Shown here one piece after another: positions 17,067 to 26,242 of a DNA stretch of 64,000 nucleotides. This stretch comes from Streptacidiphilus jiangxiensis (GTDB lineage Bacteria; Actinomycetota; Actinomycetes; Streptomycetales; Streptomycetaceae): assembly GCF_900109465.1 (NCBI RefSeq), contig NZ_FOAZ01000008.1, positions 186,001-250,000 on the forward strand, read 5' to 3'. The first letter of the stretch is position 1. Every line of letters starts with the position of its first letter. The translations under genes were made by a program, and so were the position numbers. The notes under the pieces were generated by a model. It made no database searches. It saw nothing but the letters and a program-made list of their open reading frames with translations, and was not told the DNA's origin.

Positions 17067-19070
17067 ATGGACGTGAAGCGATACTTCCGTGCGCCGGTGA
17101 TGTGGATCGTGCTGGCTGTCCTCGCCATCGTCGTGCTGATGCAGGTGGTGTCTTCGGCTCAGGGTTACAAGACCGAGGACACCAGCGCAGTCATCAGCGC
17201 GATCAATGCGGGTCAGGCCCAGTCGGTCCAGGTCACGACCGGCGACAGCCAGATGATCAAGGTTCAGCTGAAGGACGGCCAGCAGGTCGACGGCACGAAC
17301 CAGATCCAGGCCCCCTACGCCTCCGACCAGTTCGCGGCGACGCTGCAGACCGACCTCCAGCAGGCCGTCGACAACGGCAAGCTGAAGAGCTACACGGTCA
17401 AGGTGGACAAGCAGAATGCCTTCTTCAGCATTCTGATCTCCCTGCTGCCCTTCGTTCTGATCGTCGGCGTGTTCCTGCTGCTGATGAACCAGATGCAGGG
17501 CGGCGGCTCCCGGGTGATGCAGTTCGGCAAGTCCAAGGCCAAGCTGATCACCAAGGACACCCCGAAGACGACCTTCGCGGACGTCGCCGGTGCGGACGAG
17601 GCGGTGGAGGAGCTCCAGGAGATCAAGGAGTTCCTGCAGGAGCCGGCCAAGTTCCAGGCCGTGGGCGCCAAGATCCCCAAGGGTGTGCTGCTCTACGGCC
17701 CGCCCGGAACCGGTAAGACCCTGCTGGCCCGTGCCGTGGCCGGCGAGGCGGGTGTGCCGTTCTACTCGATCTCCGGCTCCGACTTCGTCGAGATGTTCGT
17801 GGGTGTCGGCGCCAGCCGTGTCCGCGACCTGTTCGAGCAGGCCAAGGCGAACGCCCCGGCGATCGTCTTCGTCGACGAGATCGACGCGGTCGGCCGCCAC
17901 CGCGGCGCCGGCCTCGGCGGTGGTCACGACGAGCGCGAGCAGACCCTCAACCAGCTGCTGGTCGAGATGGACGGCTTCGACGTGAAGGGCGGCGTGATCC
18001 TGATCGCGGCGACCAACCGTCCGGACATCCTCGACCCGGCGCTGCTGCGCCCGGGCCGTTTCGACCGGCAGATCGCCGTCGACCGCCCGGACCTCACCGG
18101 CCGTCTGGAGATCCTCAAGGTCCACCAGAAGGGCAAGCCGGTCGCCCCGGACGTCGACCTGATGGCCGTCGCCCGTCGCACCCCCGGCTTCACCGGCGCC
18201 GACCTGAGCAACGTCCTCAACGAGGCCGCGCTGCTCACCGCCCGCGGTGACAAGAAGCTGATCGACAACAGCACCCTGGACGAGGCGATCGACCGCGTCG
18301 TGGCGGGTCCGCAGAAGCGCACGCGGATCATGTCCGACAAGGAGAAGAAGATCACCGCGTACCACGAGGGCGGTCACGCCCTGGTCGCGGCGGCCTCGCC
18401 GAACAGTGACCCGGTGCACAAGGTCACGATCCTCTCCCGCGGCCGCGCCCTCGGTTACACGATGGTGCTGCCGGACGAGGACAAGTACTCGACCACGCGC
18501 AACGAGATGCTCGACCAGCTCGGCTACATGATGGGCGGGCGCGCGGCGGAGGAGCTGGTCTTCCACGACCCGACCACCGGCGCGTCGAACGACATCGAGA
18601 AGGCGACCGCCACCGCGCGGGCGATGGTCACCCAGTACGGCATGACCGAGCGCCTCGGTGCGATCAAGTTCGGGACCGACGCCTCCGAGCCCTTCCTGGG
18701 CCGCGAGATGGGCCACCAGCGCGACTACTCGGAAGAGGTCGCCGCCCTGGTGGACGAGGAGGTCAAGAAGCTGATCGAGAACGCCCACAACGAGGCGTGG
18801 GAGATCCTGGTCGAGAACCGCGACGTGCTGGACAACCTGGTGCTGGAGCTCCTCGACAAGGAGACCCTGAACAAGGAGCAGCTCGCCGAGATCTTCGCCC
18901 CGATCGTGAAGCGTCCGCCGCGTCCGGCCTGGACGGGTTCGCCCCGGCGCACCCCGTCCACCCGCCCGCCGGTGCAGTCGCCGCGCGAGCTGGCCCTCAC
19001 CAACGGCGTCTCCGACGCCGTGGGCTCGCTGGACGCCTCGCCGTCCCCGCTGGACCAGCCGGAGCTGTGA
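17067..19070 (+). CDS. ftsH: ATP-dependent zinc metalloprotease FtsH
   Basis: 667 residues from ATG 17067, in the frame that reads [10 protein letters not shown]. FtsH is a hexameric membrane AAA+ protease that degrades misfolded membrane proteins and some regulators. Two helices (about 10-28 and 118-140) enclose a small extracytoplasmic domain. Walker A GPPGTGKT is at 211-218, Walker B ends at D270-E271, the second region of homology ATNRPD starts near 315, and the zinc motif is H433-E434-GG-H437. The C-terminus is a proline-rich tail (about 615-667), as in other streptomycetes. The 239-bp upstream gap contains a TTGACA hexamer at 16889-16894, but I see no convincing -10. Confidence 0.97.
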   Translation: MDVKRYFRAPVMWIVLAVLAIVVLMQVVSSAQGYKTEDTSAVISAINAGQAQSVQVTTGDSQMIKVQLKDGQQVDGTNQIQAPYASDQFAATLQTDLQQAVDNGKLKSYTVKVDKQNAFFSILISLLPFVLIVGVFLLLMNQMQGGGSRVMQFGKSKAKLITKDTPKTTFADVAGADEAVEELQEIKEFLQEPAKFQAVGAKIPKGVLLYGPPGTGKTLLARAVAGEAGVPFYSISGSDFVEMFVGVGASRVRDLFEQAKANAPAIVFVDEIDAVGRHRGAGLGGGHDEREQTLNQLLVEMDGFDVKGGVILIAATNRPDILDPALLRPGRFDRQIAVDRPDLTGRLEILKVHQKGKPVAPDVDLMAVARRTPGFTGADLSNVLNEAALLTARGDKKLIDNSTLDEAIDRVVAGPQKRTRIMSDKEKKITAYHEGGHALVAAASPNSDPVHKVTILSRGRALGYTMVLPDEDKYSTTRNEMLDQLGYMMGGRAAEELVFHDPTTGASNDIEKATATARAMVTQYGMTERLGAIKFGTDASEPFLGREMGHQRDYSEEVAALVDEEVKKLIENAHNEAWEILVENRDVLDNLVLELLDKETLNKEQLAEIFAPIVKRPPRPAWTGSPRRTPSTRPPVQSPRELALTNGVSDAVGSLDASPSPLDQPEL

Positions 19071-19097
19071 CCGCTGCGTGGTCCTGAAACATTGCAC

Positions 19098-19135
19098 GCT
19101 GCCCCAAGGCTTTAGCCTTGGGGCAGCGTCTTTTT
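19098..19135 (+). terminator. Rho-independent terminator of ftsH
   Basis: GCTGCCCCAAGGC (19098-19110) and its exact complement (19115-19127) form a 13-bp stem with loop TTTA, followed by GTCTTTTTG. The T-run makes it a textbook intrinsic terminator. It separates ftsH from folE. Confidence 0.92.
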
Positions 19136-19162
19136 GTCGTACTTCTTCGAGGAGCTCTACTC

Positions 19163-19771
19163 ATGATCGATCCGGTGACCGTCGAGGGTTCGACCGGAGC
19201 TGTCCGGGAGTTCGACCAGAAGCGCGCGGAGGACGCGGTCCGTGAGCTGCTCATCGCCGTCGGCGAGAACCCCGACCGCGAGGGCCTGCGGGACACGCCG
19301 GCGCGGGTGGCCCGCGCCTACAAGGAGATCTTCGCCGGGCTCTACCAGGAGCCGGAGGACGTCCTCACCACGGTCTTCGACCTCGGCCACGACGAGCTGG
19401 TCCTGGTCAAGGACATCGAGCTGGTCTCCTGCTGCGAGCACCACCTGCTGCCGTTCCACGGCGTGGCGCACGTCGGCTACATCCCCGCCGAGAGCGGGAA
19501 GATCACCGGTCTGTCGAAGCTGGCCCGTCTGGTGGACGTGTTCGCACGGCGACCGCAGGTGCAGGAGCGTCTGACGACGCAGATCGCGGACTCCCTGATG
19601 CGGATACTCGAGGCCCGCGGCGTGATCGTGGTCGTCGAGGCGGAGCACATGTGCATGTCGGTGCGCGGCATCCGGAAGCCGGGCGCGAAGACCATGACCT
19701 CCGCGGTCCGCGGCCAGCTCCGCGACGGCAAGACCCGCGCCGAGGCGATGTCCCTGATCGTCAGCCGCTGA
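19163..19771 (+). CDS. folE: GTP cyclohydrolase I
   Basis: 202 residues from ATG 19163 (GAGGAG 9 nt upstream). It converts GTP to 7,8-dihydroneopterin triphosphate, the first step of folate synthesis. The zinc and active-site region is intact: [12 protein letters not shown], then [18 protein letters not shown], and later [16 protein letters not shown]. The remaining folate genes folP, folB and folK lie 4.6 kb downstream, separated by the esterase and MprF-like genes on both strands. Confidence 0.97.
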   Translation: MIDPVTVEGSTGAVREFDQKRAEDAVRELLIAVGENPDREGLRDTPARVARAYKEIFAGLYQEPEDVLTTVFDLGHDELVLVKDIELVSCCEHHLLPFHGVAHVGYIPAESGKITGLSKLARLVDVFARRPQVQERLTTQIADSLMRILEARGVIVVVEAEHMCMSVRGIRKPGAKTMTSAVRGQLRDGKTRAEAMSLIVSR

Positions 19772-19779
19772 CAGCTCGC

Positions 19780-19904
19780 TGCACCCTCCAGGGGCGCGGG
19801 GAACTGCGCGAGAAACCCCCCTGTGCGGATGGCCCTGTTCGGTGGGGACCATCTGCTCACCGGTGGCTCGTCGCGCAGTTCCTCGCGCCCCTGGGGGTTG
19901 CAAC
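19780..19904 (+). repeat. Intergenic inverted-repeat element, copy 2
   Basis: Left arm AGGGGCGCGGGGAACTGCGC from 19790 and right arm TCGCGCAGTTCCTCGCGCC from 19871, with inner GCGGATGGCCCT versus GGGGACCATC and a GTTGCAAC terminus at the right. It lies between the convergent folE and esterase genes and could terminate both. Confidence 0.85.
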
Positions 19905-19910
19905 GCACCC

Positions 19911-21050
19911 TCAGTGCGCCAGCTGTCCGCTGATCCACTCCAGCATGGGGCCCTGTTCCACGGCCCAGGTGCCGAAGTTGTGGCCGCCGGTCTGCAGCAG
20001 CATCGGGGTCGCCCGCAGCGGAGCGCGCACCTCGGCGAGGAAACGCTTCGTCGCCGGGTAGTCGCGGTCCTTGACCGCCGTGCCGAGGAGGACGCGGATC
20101 GAGGGCTGCGGCAGGTGGGTGAGCCGCCAGTTGAAGTCCGCCTGCTGGAGCAGGTGCTCGCGGTCCGGGCCGGGAGGGCCGAACAGCGTGCCCGTCTGGC
20201 GGTTCTCGTAGAGGCCGTAGTCGCCCCCGAGATCGGCCACGACGCCGTAGACGGACGGATGGCGCAGGCCGAAGGCGAGCGCGCACGTGCCGCCCTCGGA
20301 GTAGCCCTCCACCGCCCATGAGTCGGGCCCCGGCGCCAGCCGGTACGCGCTGCGCAGGGCGGTGGGGAGCTCGTCGGTGAAGTACGTCTCCACGGCCGGT
20401 CCGCCCACCGAGTCGACGCAGTTGGTGTCGCGTGGCAGTGCCACGTTCTGCGAGACCAGGACCAGCACCGTCGGCTGCATCCGGCCCTCGGTGATCAGGC
20501 GGGAAGCCTCCCGTGGGGGGTTCAGCCGGTCCAGCGTGGTCGCGATGGTGCCGGGGTAACCGGTCATCATCACCAGGACCGGGAAGCGCGTGCGCGCGTA
20601 GGCCGGCTGGAAGTACTGCGGGGGCAGGTAGACGTACGCCTGCTGGTGCAGGCCGGTGCGCGGGCCGAGAACGCGGACGGAGGCCAGCGCGCCGACGGAC
20701 GCCGGCCGGCCTGCCGGCCACGCGGGGGAGGAGCCGTCGGGACGGACCAGGCGGGAGCCGTGGGCCGTCGGGAGGGCGTCACCGGCGTTGCCGGTGGAGG
20801 GACCGAAGGTGACCTGCTGGTCGGAGCCGAGCAGGTCGTCCCAGGTGGGGTAGAAGTCGCCGTAACCGTTGATCAGCAGCGCCGCGACCAGGACCAGGCC
20901 CAGCTGGGCCGTCAGCAGCGCGCCGAGCCGGGCCAGGACGGACGTCCAGCCGGGCCGGGCCAGGCGCGGCCACTGCCACACCGTCGCGCCCGTGACCAGC
21001 ACGGTGAGCCCGAGGACCGTCCAGAGCAGCGCTCCGCTGGTCAGCTCCAT
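19911..21050 (-). CDS. Membrane-anchored alpha/beta-hydrolase (esterase D/antigen-85-like), paralogue 1
   Basis: 379 residues from ATG 21050; a TTG at 21098 in frame is less likely. Two N-terminal helices (about 6-24 and 37-60) flank an Arg-rich loop. By the positive-inside rule that loop is cytoplasmic, so the catalytic domain (about 100-379) lies outside. The nucleophile elbow is GYSEGG and a late GGHNFGTW segment carries the likely histidine. The domain resembles the putative esterase family that includes mycolyltransferases. It is 75 bp from a paralogue on the same strand. Substrate unknown; an acyl ester of the envelope is a reasonable guess. Confidence 0.8.
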   Translation of the reverse strand: MELTSGALLWTVLGLTVLVTGATVWQWPRLARPGWTSVLARLGALLTAQLGLVLVAALLINGYGDFYPTWDDLLGSDQQVTFGPSTGNAGDALPTAHGSRLVRPDGSSPAWPAGRPASVGALASVRVLGPRTGLHQQAYVYLPPQYFQPAYARTRFPVLVMMTGYPGTIATTLDRLNPPREASRLITEGRMQPTVLVLVSQNVALPRDTNCVDSVGGPAVETYFTDELPTALRSAYRLAPGPDSWAVEGYSEGGTCALAFGLRHPSVYGVVADLGGDYGLYENRQTGTLFGPPGPDREHLLQQADFNWRLTHLPQPSIRVLLGTAVKDRDYPATKRFLAEVRAPLRATPMLLQTGGHNFGTWAVEQGPMLEWISGQLAH

Positions 21051-21125
21051 CTGCGCCTGGCCCTCGTTCCCGTCGCGCCGGTCCGTCGTCCAGTTCAACG
21101 ACGGACGCGGGGAACGGGAGCGGCG

Positions 21126-22283
21126 TCAGGCGGAGGCGTTGCCCGGGACGCTCAGCTTGCCGGCGACCCACGGGAGCGCCAGCGGCGTCTCCTGGTTCCA
21201 GGTGTTGAAGTTGTGGCCGCCGCTCTGCAGGTAGAGCGAGGAGATCTGGAACGGGGGCTTGGCCTGGACCGCCTTGATGAAGGCCTGGGTGGCCTTGTAG
21301 TCCGCCTCCGTCTTGCTGCTGGTGACCAGCAGGGAGACCGGGACGGCCGGGAGGTTCTTGACCCGCCACATCAGGTCGGCCTGGTTGCGCAGGTCCTGGC
21401 TGCCGCCGAACAGGTCACCGGTGGTGGAGTCCTCGGCGGCCTTGTAGTAGCCGGAGAGGGAGGCCGCGGCGCCGAAGGAGTTCGGCTCGCGCATGGCCAG
21501 GGACAGGGCGCAGTAGCCGCCGGTGGAGTCGCCGATCAGGCCCCAGGCCTTGCCGTCGGTGGAGACGTTGTAGGCGGAGGCCATGGCGCTCGGCAGGTCC
21601 TTGGAGAAGAAGGTCTGCGCCTGCGGGCCACCGGGTATGTCCTGGCACTCGTTGTCACGCGGCATCGCGACGGAGGGGCGCAGCAGCACCATGACCGTCG
21701 GCGGCATCTTCTTCTGGTAGATGGACTGCGCGGCGATGGTCGGGTACTTCATCCGGGAGATCAGGTTCTCCGGGGTGCCCGGGTACCCGGTGAACACCAC
21801 CACCACCGGGAACTTCTTGTTCTTGTACGCCGGGTCCTTGTAGGCGGCCGGGAGGTAGACGTAGCCGTCCTCGGTCAGGTTCGTGGTGCCGCCGTGGATG
21901 GTGACCTGCTGAACCGTTCCGCCGCCGGCGCCCGCCGCCGCGCCGCCCAGCTGCAGCGCGACCGGCTTGCTGTTCTGGATGCTGACGCTGCCGCCGCCCT
22001 TGCCGTCGGAGGTCGGCTTGGTGTGGTCGACGATGGTCGGGGTCGGGCCCTGGTCGGTGCCGAACAGGTCGCTGAAGGAGCTGTAGAAACCGCCCCAGTT
22101 GTTCGCGACCAGCGCGAGCGCCATCAGGCTGAGCAGCTGGCTCACCAGCAGCGTGCCCACCCGTCCGAGGATGGCCTTCCAGTTGCGCCCGCTCAGACGC
22201 GGCCAGAGGTAGACCGTGCCGACGAAGCTCGCGAGCGCCAGGAGCGCGATCAGCAGCTCCAGTTTCTTGCTGGTGAGTCCCAT
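21126..22283 (-). CDS. Membrane-anchored alpha/beta-hydrolase, paralogue 2
   Basis: 385 residues from ATG 22283. It shares the layout of its neighbour: two N-terminal helices with a basic loop, a linker and an extracytoplasmic esterase domain. Here the nucleophile elbow is GDSTGG and the histidine segment is GGHNFNTW. Shared blocks such as GYPGTPENL, PRDNECQD and FFSKDLPSA confirm a tandem duplication, now clearly diverged. It is divergent from the MprF-like gene by 217 bp, which suggests a shared role in modifying membrane lipids or wall polymers. Confidence 0.8.
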   Translation of the reverse strand: MGLTSKKLELLIALLALASFVGTVYLWPRLSGRNWKAILGRVGTLLVSQLLSLMALALVANNWGGFYSSFSDLFGTDQGPTPTIVDHTKPTSDGKGGGSVSIQNSKPVALQLGGAAAGAGGGTVQQVTIHGGTTNLTEDGYVYLPAAYKDPAYKNKKFPVVVVFTGYPGTPENLISRMKYPTIAAQSIYQKKMPPTVMVLLRPSVAMPRDNECQDIPGGPQAQTFFSKDLPSAMASAYNVSTDGKAWGLIGDSTGGYCALSLAMREPNSFGAAASLSGYYKAAEDSTTGDLFGGSQDLRNQADLMWRVKNLPAVPVSLLVTSSKTEADYKATQAFIKAVQAKPPFQISSLYLQSGGHNFNTWNQETPLALPWVAGKLSVPGNASA

Positions 22284-22486
22284 GCCCCGTTGCCTATGCC
22301 TTCGTGCCTGCGTCCCGCCCCGGGGTACCGGCACGGGCGGGCCCGAGGGTGGTGGCCCGGGTCCGACGTACCAGCATGCCTGAGGGTTGCCTGAGAAGCA
22401 GCATCAGCGGTCGTATGTGTGATCCATTCATGCTCGCTTCATCACTGGGGGCCGCACGCGTGGAACGAAGTCCTTACCAGTACGTC

Positions 22487-22492
22487 TACGCT
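22487..22492 (+). promoter_or_regulatory. Possible -10 element (TACGCT) near the MprF-like start
   Basis: TACGCT ends 8 nt before ATG 22501 and the sequence before the start codon (GTCCTCCC) has no Shine-Dalgarno, consistent with a leaderless message. No clear -35. Confidence 0.3.
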
Positions 22493-22500
22493 GTCCTCCC

Positions 22501-24309
22501 ATGAGTGAACCCGTGGCCACCGAGCGACCGACCCGCAAGGGCCTGCCGATCCCCAAGGTCTCCCGTCCCTGGGTGCCACGAGCGGTCGGCTACGCCACGG
22601 CGCTCATCGGTCTCTTCGACATCATCGCCGGCGTCGCCCCGCACATCCGTGAGAGCAAGGTCCACAAGCTCGCGACGCTGCTGCCGGGCACCGTCACCAC
22701 GGTCGCCACCGCGCTCTCCCTCGTCATCGGCATCGTGCTGATCATGCTGGCGCACGCGCTGCGCCGCCGTAAGGCCCGCGCGTTCCGCGCGGTCGCGGTG
22801 CTGCTGCCGGTCGGCTTCGTGATGGAGCTGCTGCGCTGGCACCACACCGGCACCGCGGTGATCACCCTGGTGGTCTGGGCCGTGCTGCTGATCAACCACC
22901 GCGAGTTCTACGCCCTCTCCGACCCGCGCACCCGCTGGCGCGCGGCGGCCAACGCCGTGGTGATGCTGGCGCTGAGCTTCGGTCTCGGCATGATCATCGT
23001 CAGCGCGCACGCGAAGACCACCGTCGGCGACCCGACGCTGCGCGAGCGGTTCTGGGAGGTCTTCTGGGGCCTGGTCGGCATCGGCGGCCCGATCCACTAC
23101 ACCGGGGACCGCACCGGCGACCTGGTCTACTACTCGCTGGCCGGCCTCGGTTTCTTCACCGCCGTCAGCACGATCTGGCTGGCCCTGCGCCCGTCCAAGC
23201 CCTTCGCGGTGCTCGACGCCTCGGAGGAGCAGCAGGTCCGCGAGCTGCTGGGCAAACACGGCGCCCGTGACTCCCTCGGCTACTTCGCGCTGCGCCGCGA
23301 CAAGAGCGTCCTCTTCTCGCCGACCGGCAAGGCCGCCATCGCCTACCGCGTCGTCTCCGGCGTGATGCTCGCCTCCGGCGACCCGATCGGCGACGTCGAG
23401 GCCTGGCCCGGCGCGATCAAGGTCTTCATGGAGGAGGCCCACAAGCACGCCTGGGTGCCGGCCGTCATGGGCTGCAGCGAGCAGGGTGGTGAGGTCTGGA
23501 CCCGCGAGGCGGGCCTGGACGCGCTGGAGATCGGCGACGAGGCGATCGTCGAGGTGGCCGACTTCACCCTGGAGGGCCGCGCGATGCGCAACGTCCGCCA
23601 GATGGTCAAGCGCATCGAGCGGGCCGGCTACGAGTGCCGGGTCCGCCGGGTGGAGGACCTCGACGCCCGCGAGCGCGACGCGATCCGCAACGCGGCGGAC
23701 GCCTGGCGCGGCACCGAGACCGAGCGTGGCTTCTCCATGGCGCTGGGCCGTTTCGGCGACATCCGCGACGAGGGCTGTGTGGTCGTGACCGCCCACAAGG
23801 CCATCGAGGGCGCGCCCGAGGGGACCTCGGACATCCGCGCGGTGCTGCACTTCGTGCCGTGGGGCAAGGACGGCATCTCGCTGGACCTGATGCGCCGCGA
23901 CCGCGACGCCGACCCGGGCCTGAACGAGCTGCTCATCGTCAAGGCCCTGCAGGCCTGCCCCGAGCTGGGCGTCAACCGCGTCTCGCTGAACTTCGCGATG
24001 TTCCGTTCGGCGTTGGCGCGTGGTGAGCGCATCGGCGCCGGTCCGGTGCTGCGGGCGTGGCGCGGGTTGCTGGTCTTCCTGTCGCGGTGGTTCCAGATCG
24101 AGTCCCTGTACAAGTTCAACGCCAAGTTCCGGCCGATCTGGGAGCCGCGGTTCCTGGTCTACCCGAGCAGCACGGACCTGCCGCGGATCGGCATCGCCGC
24201 GCTGCAGGCGGAGGCGTTCCTGGTGATGGAGCTGCCGAAGTTCCTGCGGCGCTTCCAGAAGGCGGCTCCGGAGCCGAACGCCGCCATCACGGTGCCCGCC
24301 CAGCGGTAG
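22501..24309 (+). CDS. MprF-like membrane protein (phosphatidylglycerol lysyltransferase domain, DUF2156)
   Basis: 602 residues from ATG 22501. The N-terminal half has about six helices (about 27-240). The C-terminal half (about 245-585) is a DUF2156 tandem-GNAT domain as in MprF and in the N-terminal part of mycobacterial LysX: LGYFALRRDKSVLFSP, ASGDPIGD, SFSMALGRF-like and LLIVKALQACPELGV motifs. Such enzymes move an amino acid from aminoacyl-tRNA onto phosphatidylglycerol, lowering surface charge and raising resistance to cationic peptides. It lacks the lysyl-tRNA synthetase domain of LysX, so it would use charged tRNA made by LysS encoded at 48499. The amino acid used is not certain. Confidence 0.82.
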   Translation: MSEPVATERPTRKGLPIPKVSRPWVPRAVGYATALIGLFDIIAGVAPHIRESKVHKLATLLPGTVTTVATALSLVIGIVLIMLAHALRRRKARAFRAVAVLLPVGFVMELLRWHHTGTAVITLVVWAVLLINHREFYALSDPRTRWRAAANAVVMLALSFGLGMIIVSAHAKTTVGDPTLRERFWEVFWGLVGIGGPIHYTGDRTGDLVYYSLAGLGFFTAVSTIWLALRPSKPFAVLDASEEQQVRELLGKHGARDSLGYFALRRDKSVLFSPTGKAAIAYRVVSGVMLASGDPIGDVEAWPGAIKVFMEEAHKHAWVPAVMGCSEQGGEVWTREAGLDALEIGDEAIVEVADFTLEGRAMRNVRQMVKRIERAGYECRVRRVEDLDARERDAIRNAADAWRGTETERGFSMALGRFGDIRDEGCVVVTAHKAIEGAPEGTSDIRAVLHFVPWGKDGISLDLMRRDRDADPGLNELLIVKALQACPELGVNRVSLNFAMFRSALARGERIGAGPVLRAWRGLLVFLSRWFQIESLYKFNAKFRPIWEPRFLVYPSSTDLPRIGIAALQAEAFLVMELPKFLRRFQKAAPEPNAAITVPAQR

Positions 24310-24343
24310 TCGCGCCCCTGGGGACCCCGACTTCCCCCGGCGA

Positions 24344-24349
24344 GATAAT
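24344..24349 (+). promoter_or_regulatory. Possible -10 element (GATAAT) of a leaderless folP transcript
   Basis: GATAAT ends 6 nt before ATG 24356. No Shine-Dalgarno separates it from the start codon. The hexamer is one mismatch from the TATAAT consensus and stands out in this GC-rich gap. The -35 region is weak. Confidence 0.45.
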
Positions 24350-24355
24350 CGGGGC

Positions 24356-25222
24356 ATGGCTACTCCGCACCGACACCTTCCCGGACTGCCCGACTGGGGC
24401 CGCTGCGGGGTCATGGGCATCGTGAACGTGACCCCGGACTCCTTTTCCGACGGTGGGCTGTGGCTCGATCCGGACAAGGCGGTCGCCCACGGGATCGAGC
24501 TCACGCGGCAGGGCGCCGACCTCGTCGACGTGGGTGGGGAGTCCACCCGGCCGGGGGCCCAGCGGGTCACCGAGGAGGAGGAGCTGCGCCGCGTCATCCC
24601 GGTGATCACCGGGCTCACCGCCGCGGGTGTCGTCGTGAGCGTGGACACCATGCGGGCCGCCGTCGCGGAGGCGTCCGTCGCCGCGGGGGCGAAGGTGATC
24701 AACGACGTGAGCGGTGGACGGGCCGACGCCGACATGGTCAAGGTCGCGGCCGGGACGGGTGTCCCCTTTGTGGTGATGCACTGGCGCGGTCAGTCGACGG
24801 AGATGGAGTCGCTCGCCCGCTACGAGGACGTGGTCCGTGAGGTCGTCGCGGAGGTCGAGGCGCAGGCCGAGGCCGTCGTCGCGGCCGGTGTGAAGCCGGA
24901 GCAACTGATCGTCGACCCGGGGCTCGGCTTCGCCAAGACCCGCGAGGACGACTGGGCACTGCTGGCCCGGCTGGACGCCTGGAACCGCCTCGGGCACCCG
25001 CTCCTGGTCGCCGCTTCGCGCAAGCGCTTCCTCGGGACGCTGTTGGCCGACGAGCGGACCGGTGAGCTGCGCCCGGCGCGCGAGCGTGACGCCGCGACCG
25101 CCGCGGTCTCCGCGCTGGCGGCCGCCACCGGGGCCTGGGCGGTGCGGGTGCACGAGGTCGGCGCCACGGCGGACGCCGTGCGCGTCGAGGCCGCGCTGCG
25201 GGCCGCGCGGGAGGAGCGGTGA
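24356..25222 (+). CDS. folP: Dihydropteroate synthase
   Basis: 288 residues from ATG 24356. It joins p-aminobenzoate to 6-hydroxymethyl-dihydropterin pyrophosphate; it is the sulfonamide target. Seen are VMGIVNVTPDSFSDGG (about 20-35), the DVGGESTRPGA loop, INDVSGG, VVMHWRGQ and DPGLGFAKT. The end overlaps the next start by 4 bp (GTGA), so the NTF2-like protein is translationally coupled. It is the first gene of the folP-NTF2-folB-folK group. Confidence 0.97.
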   Translation: MATPHRHLPGLPDWGRCGVMGIVNVTPDSFSDGGLWLDPDKAVAHGIELTRQGADLVDVGGESTRPGAQRVTEEEELRRVIPVITGLTAAGVVVSVDTMRAAVAEASVAAGAKVINDVSGGRADADMVKVAAGTGVPFVVMHWRGQSTEMESLARYEDVVREVVAEVEAQAEAVVAAGVKPEQLIVDPGLGFAKTREDDWALLARLDAWNRLGHPLLVAASRKRFLGTLLADERTGELRPARERDAATAAVSALAAATGAWAVRVHEVGATADAVRVEAALRAAREER

Positions 25223-25689
25223 CGGGGGTGCCGAAGGGGAGCGAGGCCGAGGTCGCCGCGGTGCTGGACGCCAACGGCGCCCTGTACGCCGCCCTGGAGG
25301 CGGGCGACCTGGACGCCTTGACGGACGTCTGGGTCTCCGGCGCGGACGCGGACGACGTGCACGGCTGCGTGTGCGTGCACCCGGGCTGGCCGGTGCTGCG
25401 CGGGCGCGCCTCCGTGCTGCGCTCCTACGCGCTGATCATGGCCCACACCGACTACATCCAGTTCTTCCTGACCGACGTCGAGGTCGAGGTCCTCGGTGAC
25501 GTGGCGCTCGTCACCTGCACCGAGAACATCCTCTCCGGCGGCGAGGCCGAGGAGGAGGGGCAGCTCGGTCCCCTGGTCGGGGGAAAGGTGGTCGCCACGA
25601 ACCTGTTCCGACGGACGGGTGACGGCTGGCGCCTGTGGTCCCACCACGGTTCGCCGGTGCTGACCGGCGGTGACGACGAGGAAGGGTGA
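25219..25689 (+). CDS. NTF2-like/SnoaL-fold protein
   Basis: 156 residues from GTG 25219, overlapping the folP stop. It has the alpha+beta cone layout of the nuclear-transport-factor-2 fold: an N-terminal helix LDANGALYAALEAGDLDALTDVW, a middle HPGWPVLRGRASVLRSYALI block and a C-terminal strand pair ending WRLWSHHGSPVL. The family includes small enzymes and binding proteins, so function is open. Coupling to folP suggests a role near folate synthesis, but many actinobacteria carry it here without known effect. Confidence 0.8.
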   Translation: MTGVPKGSEAEVAAVLDANGALYAALEAGDLDALTDVWVSGADADDVHGCVCVHPGWPVLRGRASVLRSYALIMAHTDYIQFFLTDVEVEVLGDVALVTCTENILSGGEAEEEGQLGPLVGGKVVATNLFRRTGDGWRLWSHHGSPVLTGGDDEEG

Positions 25690-25879
25690 TCTTTTGGGGA
25701 ACATCCGGTGAAGGTCAGGGCGCCTGGGAATCAAAAGGGTGCCGTACGGGATTGTCAGTAATGCAAGGTAGCTTGGTGCCCGTGGGCAATGATGCCTGCG
25801 CCGCTCCCCCGTGCGTCCGCCCCGGTACGCCGTACCGGTACGCAGTTGGAGAGCAGGACCCTCAGGGAGTGTTCGCCAC

Positions 25880-26242
25880 ATGCTCGACCGAATCGCGATC
25901 AAGGGCCTGCGTGCCCGCGGACATCACGGCGTCTTCCCGCGCGAGCGCGAGCTCGGCCAGACGTTCGTGGTCGACGTGGTGCTCGGGCTCGACACCCGCC
26001 CTGCGGCCTCCGGCGACGACCTGGAGGCGACGGCCCACTACGGCGTCATCGCCGAAGAGGTCGTGGGCATCGTCACGGGCGATCCGGTCGACCTGATCGA
26101 GACTCTCGCCCAGCGCATCGCCGACCAGTGCCTCACCCACGCAGCCGTCCAGGAGGTGGAGGTCACCGTGCACAAGCCGGATGCTCCGATCACCGTCCCG
26201 TTCGACGACGTCACCATCACTATCGTTCGGAGTCGCGGATGA
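25880..26242 (+). CDS. folB: Dihydroneopterin aldolase
   Basis: 120 residues from ATG 25880; an upstream in-frame extension lacks family similarity. It cleaves 7,8-dihydroneopterin to 6-hydroxymethyl-dihydropterin and glycolaldehyde. The motif GLRARGHHGVFPRERELGQTF and the LIETLAQRIADQCL segment carry the pterin-binding Glu and nearby residues. The ATG of folK overlaps its stop (ATGA). The 190-bp gap before it, after the NTF2-like gene, shows no other gene. Confidence 0.95.
   Translation: MLDRIAIKGLRARGHHGVFPRERELGQTFVVDVVLGLDTRPAASGDDLEATAHYGVIAEEVVGIVTGDPVDLIETLAQRIADQCLTHAAVQEVEVTVHKPDAPITVPFDDVTITIVRSRG

Noticed and set aside
16815-19097. 760-codon open frame opposite ftsH
   Set aside because: Leu/Val/Asp/Arg-biased shadow of ftsH with no domain; FtsH motifs are complete on the plus strand.
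22501-24309. LysX fusion (lysyltransferase plus lysyl-tRNA synthetase)
   Set aside because: The protein ends after the DUF2156 domain; no class II synthetase motifs follow.
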